This document shows positions 6,596 to 8,252 of a stretch of 8,252 bases of DNA, piece after piece. The translations under genes and the position numbers were made by a program. How positions within the stretch are numbered: the stretch's first letter is position 1; each line of letters opens with the position of its first letter. This DNA comes from Bacilli bacterium. GTDB lineage: Bacteria; Bacillota_I; Bacilli_A; RF39; UBA660. Below the pieces are notes generated by a model. It did no database searches and was not told the DNA's origin. It saw only the letters and a program-made list of their open reading frames with translations. Where the stretch lies: positions 1 through 8,252 of the forward strand of contig JAFUFG010000049.1 of the NCBI GenBank assembly GCA_017470045.1. Direction: 5' to 3'.

Positions 6596-6919
6596 ATGTA
6601 TAATAATGACGTGATTAATAATTTATATGTAGAAGGTAATAACAATAATATTGATAGTGATATGAGTAATGAAACAATGATGAGTAATCAGATGAGTGCA
6701 CCAATGAATATGAATATGGGAACTGCTCCAATCATGGGACAAGGACAAGAAAAAGTCGTTCATCGTACTTTCGTTCATGATGTTCCTCATATTTGCCCTA
6801 TTCATACTAGAGTAATAAATCATCATGTATATCGACATATTTACCAACCAAAATACACTTGTAGTGAAGAAAATTGTGTTACGAATATACAATGCGGATC
6901 TTGTTGCCAATTTCAATAG
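6596..6919 (+). CDS. CotD-family spore coat protein
   Basis: The 107-residue protein has a low-complexity N-terminal half (about 1-50) rich in Asn and Met, and a conserved-looking half from about 53 to 107. The latter, with VVHRTFVHDVPHICPIHTRV followed by INHHVYRHIYQPKY, resembles the CotD spore coat family, where spaced His residues in a His-Pro-x-His-like context precede an aromatic stretch. There are seven His between 56 and 81, and Cys at 67, 89, 94, 100, 103 and 104, suggesting cross-linking or metal binding in the coat. CotD in Bacillus subtilis is an inner coat protein made late in the mother cell. The ATG is preceded by AGGAGG at 6583-6588, and a strong terminator follows. If correct, the organism or its recent ancestors form endospores. 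Confidence 0.78.
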   Translation: MYNNDVINNLYVEGNNNNIDSDMSNETMMSNQMSAPMNMNMGTAPIMGQGQEKVVHRTFVHDVPHICPIHTRVINHHVYRHIYQPKYTCSEENCVTNIQCGSCCQFQ

Positions 6920-6922
6920 TAG

Positions 6923-6948
6923 AAATCACTTCTTTGAAGTGATTTTTT
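6923..6948 (+). terminator. Rho-independent terminator after the CotD-like gene
   Basis: A perfect 10-bp stem, AAATCACTTC (6923-6932) with GAAGTGATTT (6936-6945), surrounds a TTT loop and ends in T residues. The 3' arm overlaps the region where the next promoter begins. Confidence 0.85.
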
Positions 6949-6961
6949 GATATAATATAAT
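6933..6961 (+). promoter_or_regulatory. Sigma-A type promoter for the 48-codon antitoxin-like gene
   Basis: Two overlapping TATAAT hexamers lie at 6951-6956 and 6956-6961. The first has a TGA extension directly upstream (extended -10); the second pairs with TTTGAA (6933-6938) at 17 bases or TTGAAG (6934-6939) at 16. A promoter so close to a strong upstream terminator means that the following small gene is expressed independently of cotD. Confidence 0.65.
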
Positions 6962-6983
6962 CATACTTTTATGGAGGGGTTTT

Positions 6984-7130
6984 ATGATAGAAGATAGAGA
7001 AGAAAAGTCAGTTATTTCTATTACAAATAAAGAAAAGATATCCTTACAAGAGTTATTTGAAGATAATACTTATGATTTTGAACCAACTGGCTTTGAATGG
7101 GAGGGTTCTGTTGGTAAAGAAATACTTTAG
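6984..7130 (+). CDS. 48-residue protein resembling the C-terminal tail of MazE/PemI-type antitoxins
   Basis: This small gene encodes an acidic 48-residue protein. Its second half, SLQELFEDNTYDF followed by EPTGFEWEGSVGKEIL, matches the remembered pattern of the toxin-binding C-terminus of MazE/PemI antitoxins, typically a SLEELF segment, an acidic aromatic stretch, and a final VGKEI(W). The first 18 residues read like the last strand of the AbrB/SpoVT DNA-binding fold, but the rest of that domain is absent. Upstream in the same frame there is only promoter DNA and a TGA at 6948-6950, so no longer start exists. The start has a very strong GGAGGGG at 6973-6979 and its own promoter. No mazF-like gene follows. 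It may be a solo toxin-neutralising peptide acting on a toxin elsewhere, a remnant that kept its signals, or an unrelated small protein. The coding call is better supported than the family call. Confidence 0.65.
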   Translation: MIEDREEKSVISITNKEKISLQELFEDNTYDFEPTGFEWEGSVGKEIL

Positions 7131-7154
7131 TAGTAAATAACTGTAAAAAAATAT

Positions 7155-7197
7155 TTGTCAATAAAATGTCTAATTTTTTTGATTTGTTGATTATAAA
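7155..7197 (+). promoter_or_regulatory. Weak candidate promoter region for rpoZ
   Basis: The gap 7131-7237 is very AT-rich. TTGTCA (7155-7160) is 17 bases from TTTGAT (7178-7183), and a better -10-like TATAAA occurs at 7192-7197 without a good -35. No terminator is seen between the antitoxin-like gene and rpoZ, so read-through from the promoter at 6933-6961 is also possible. Confidence 0.3.
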
Positions 7198-7237
7198 TGT
7201 AAAGTGGTTTATTCTAATAATAGGGAGTGTGATATGA

Positions 7238-7453
7238 ATGATCTATCCTTCAATTGATAAATTACTTAATATTGTTGATTCGAAATATGAGCTAGTACAT
7301 ATAGCTGCAAGAAGAAGTAAACAAATATCAAAAGATGGACTTTTGCAACTTGCCGAAACCGATTATAAGAGTAAAAAGAATATAGGAAGGGCCCTTGAAG
7401 AAGTCTCAGAAGGCTTAATCGAGGTTAAGAAGAAAGAGGACGAAGTAGAGTAG
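7238..7453 (+). CDS. rpoZ: DNA-directed RNA polymerase omega subunit
   Basis: Omega binds and stabilises the beta' subunit during RNA polymerase assembly. The 71-residue product is close to the short Bacillus form. It shows the family pattern MIYPSIDKLLNIVDSKYELV, then HIAARRSKQI (the conserved AA-(K/R)-R core), and later KSKKNIGRALEEVSEGLI, which corresponds to the usual KP-(V)-x-x-ALEE-(I)-x-x-G-x-I region. The final residues are charged and unstructured. AGGGAGTG at 7222-7229 sits eight bases before the ATG at 7238; the other nearby ATG (7234) is out of frame and soon stops. In many Bacillota rpoZ follows gmk, but here it follows a spore coat gene and an antitoxin-like gene and precedes recX. 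Confidence 0.93.
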   Translation: MIYPSIDKLLNIVDSKYELVHIAARRSKQISKDGLLQLAETDYKSKKNIGRALEEVSEGLIEVKKKEDEVE

Positions 7454-7467
7454 TTCTCTTTTTTCGT
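7440..7467 (+). terminator. Weak terminator-like hairpin after rpoZ
   Basis: AGAG (7447-7450) can pair with CTCT (7456-7459) and is followed by five T residues. An outer ACGAA/TTCGT pairing (7440-7444 with 7463-7467) could extend it, but would use up the T-run. The stem is short, so at best it attenuates read-through into recX. Confidence 0.3.
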
Positions 7468-7468
7468 G

Positions 7469-7474
7469 TATAAT
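7469..7474 (+). promoter_or_regulatory. -10 element of a possible recX promoter
   Basis: A perfect TATAAT lies 20 bases before the recX start, but no good -35 hexamer is found at 16-18 bases upstream (TAGAGT at 7446-7451 is the 17-base position). Read-through from rpoZ may also contribute. Confidence 0.45.
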
Positions 7475-7480
7475 AGAACT

Positions 7481-7489
7481 AGGGGTGAT
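7481..7489 (+). promoter_or_regulatory. Ribosome binding site that fixes the recX start
   Basis: AGGGGTGAT lies four bases before ATG 7494. The in-frame GTG at 7485 is inside this Shine-Dalgarno sequence and is therefore rejected as a start. Confidence 0.82.
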
Positions 7490-7493
7490 ACTT

Positions 7494-8237
7494 ATGAAAG
7501 TGTTGAAATACAAGAAACTTAAGAATAATCGATACAAAGTCTCTTTAGATGATATGGAACTTACTTTGTATGAAGATGTTATTTTAAAATATGGATTATT
7601 AATTAAGAAAGAGATTGATCCGAAGGATTTGGATTTAATTCAAAAAGATAATACTTATTATGAAGTTTACTATATAGCTTTAAATAGTATCAATGCTAGA
7701 TTTAAGAGCGTTTTTGATACAAAAGAATATTTAAGAGATAAGGGTTATCCTTATGAGATGATTGATCCTGTTATTGAGAAATTATTACAACAAGGATATT
7801 TAAATGATACTAGTTTTATCAAAAGTTTTATTAATAATAAGATGGTTACTACGAATTATGGACCTAGACGAATTGTTAAGGATCTGATGGAACATAGGGT
7901 AGATGCGAATATTGTTTCGGATGAAATAGAGGTATTTGATGCGGAATTACAATACGAAAAAGCAGAGAAATTAGCAAATCGTTTTTATAAATCAAACCAT
8001 ACTAGGGGTGGTAGTGTATTGCGTCAAAAGATTACGAATGATTTGATTCAATATGGATTTGATTCTGATATTGTACAAAAAGTTCTTATGGAATTTGATT
8101 TTTCGAATGATTCTGATTTAGCAAAAAAAGAATACGATAAGTTATATCGTAAACTAAGTCGTAAGTATGAAGGAAAAGAATTAGAAATGAAAATCAAAGA
8201 AAAAATGTATCAAAAGGGTTTGAAATATGAGGAATAA
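7494..8237 (+). CDS. recX: RecX-family regulatory protein
   Basis: RecX binds RecA filaments and limits or modulates their activity in recombination and the SOS response. The 247-residue product has the long Bacillota form: an N-terminal extension (about 1-58), then repeated three-helix RecX modules. The first reads ALNSINARFKSVFDTKEYLRD with KGYPYEMIDPVIEKLLQQGYLND, matching the usual L...KGY....I...I..L...GYLND. The second contains the expected KSFINNKMVTTNYGPRRIVKD segment, with GPRRI as in the family's GP.RI, and a third near QKITNDLIQYGFDSDIVQKVL. The last 40 or so residues are lysine- and glutamate-rich. ATG 7494 is chosen over GTG 7485 because the latter lies in the ribosome binding site. 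recA is not in the window. The stop is followed three bases later by another likely start codon. Confidence 0.92.
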   Translation: MKVLKYKKLKNNRYKVSLDDMELTLYEDVILKYGLLIKKEIDPKDLDLIQKDNTYYEVYYIALNSINARFKSVFDTKEYLRDKGYPYEMIDPVIEKLLQQGYLNDTSFIKSFINNKMVTTNYGPRRIVKDLMEHRVDANIVSDEIEVFDAELQYEKAEKLANRFYKSNHTRGGSVLRQKITNDLIQYGFDSDIVQKVLMEFDFSNDSDLAKKEYDKLYRKLSRKYEGKELEMKIKEKMYQKGLKYEE

Positions 8238-8240
8238 AAA

Positions 8241-8252
8241 ATGACAAGATTA
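8241..8252 (+). CDS. Start of a downstream gene, cut by the window edge
   Basis: ATG at 8241 opens a frame reading MTRL to the end of the window. A TGAGGA ribosome binding site at 8228-8233, inside the last codons of recX, lies seven bases before it. The spacing suggests co-transcription with recX. Four residues do not allow identification. Confidence 0.45.

Noticed and set aside
6623..6916. Reverse-strand frame opposite the CotD-like gene
   Set aside because: Its Met/His/Ile-rich composition mirrors the His- and Asn-rich coat gene; the forward frame has AGGAGG and family similarity.
7145..7180. Terminator formed by an A-run (7145-7152) and a T-run (7173-7180)
   Set aside because: All pairs are A-T and the loop is about 20 bases, so a stable hairpin is unlikely.
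7131..7237. A mazF/pemK toxin gene after the antitoxin-like frame
   Set aside because: The gap is about 107 bases and contains no open frame of toxin length; the next gene is clearly rpoZ.
7485..7493. GTG at 7485 as recX start
   Set aside because: It lies inside AGGGGTGAT; ATG 7494 has correct spacing.

Overview
The window is AT-rich, tightly packed DNA from a low-GC Bacillota relative (Bacilli/Erysipelotrichia-like). Strong AGGAGG/AGGTGAT ribosome binding sites, short intergenic gaps with hairpin-plus-T terminators, ylxM, a Bacillus-type short rpoZ and a CotD-type spore coat gene all point that way. All eleven recognisable genes, plus the first codons of a twelfth, lie on the + strand. No tRNA, rRNA, CRISPR array or mobile element is visible, and no gene-free stretch exceeds about 110 bases.

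Region 1 (1-1937) is the end of an ftsY operon: the GTPase part of the SRP receptor FtsY (start outside the window), an 85-residue membrane protein, the YlxM-like helix-turn-helix protein, and an unrecognised 203-residue membrane-anchored protein. A hairpin terminator closes it. Region 2 (1938-5186) holds two apparently monocistronic genes, each with its own promoter and terminator: a HerA-family ATPase with a long disordered tail, and a GH25-like protein that has lost its catalytic acids. Region 3 (5182-6550) is ffh, the SRP GTPase, with a terminator whose stem is built partly from its last codons. In many Bacillota ylxM sits directly before ffh; here they are about 3.9 kb apart.

Region 4 (6552-7130) has a CotD-family spore coat gene with a possible late-sporulation promoter, followed by a 48-codon gene resembling only the toxin-binding C-terminus of a MazE/PemI antitoxin, with no toxin gene nearby. 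Region 5 (7131-8252) has rpoZ, recX and the start of another gene.

The clear functional theme is co-translational protein targeting (FtsY, Ffh, YlxM). The other genes serve RNA polymerase (RpoZ), recombination control (RecX) and spore structure (CotD-like). The most unusual items are the stand-alone antitoxin tail, the inactive-looking GH25 protein, and the HerA ATPase without its usual nuclease partner. I found no clearly new multi-gene system.
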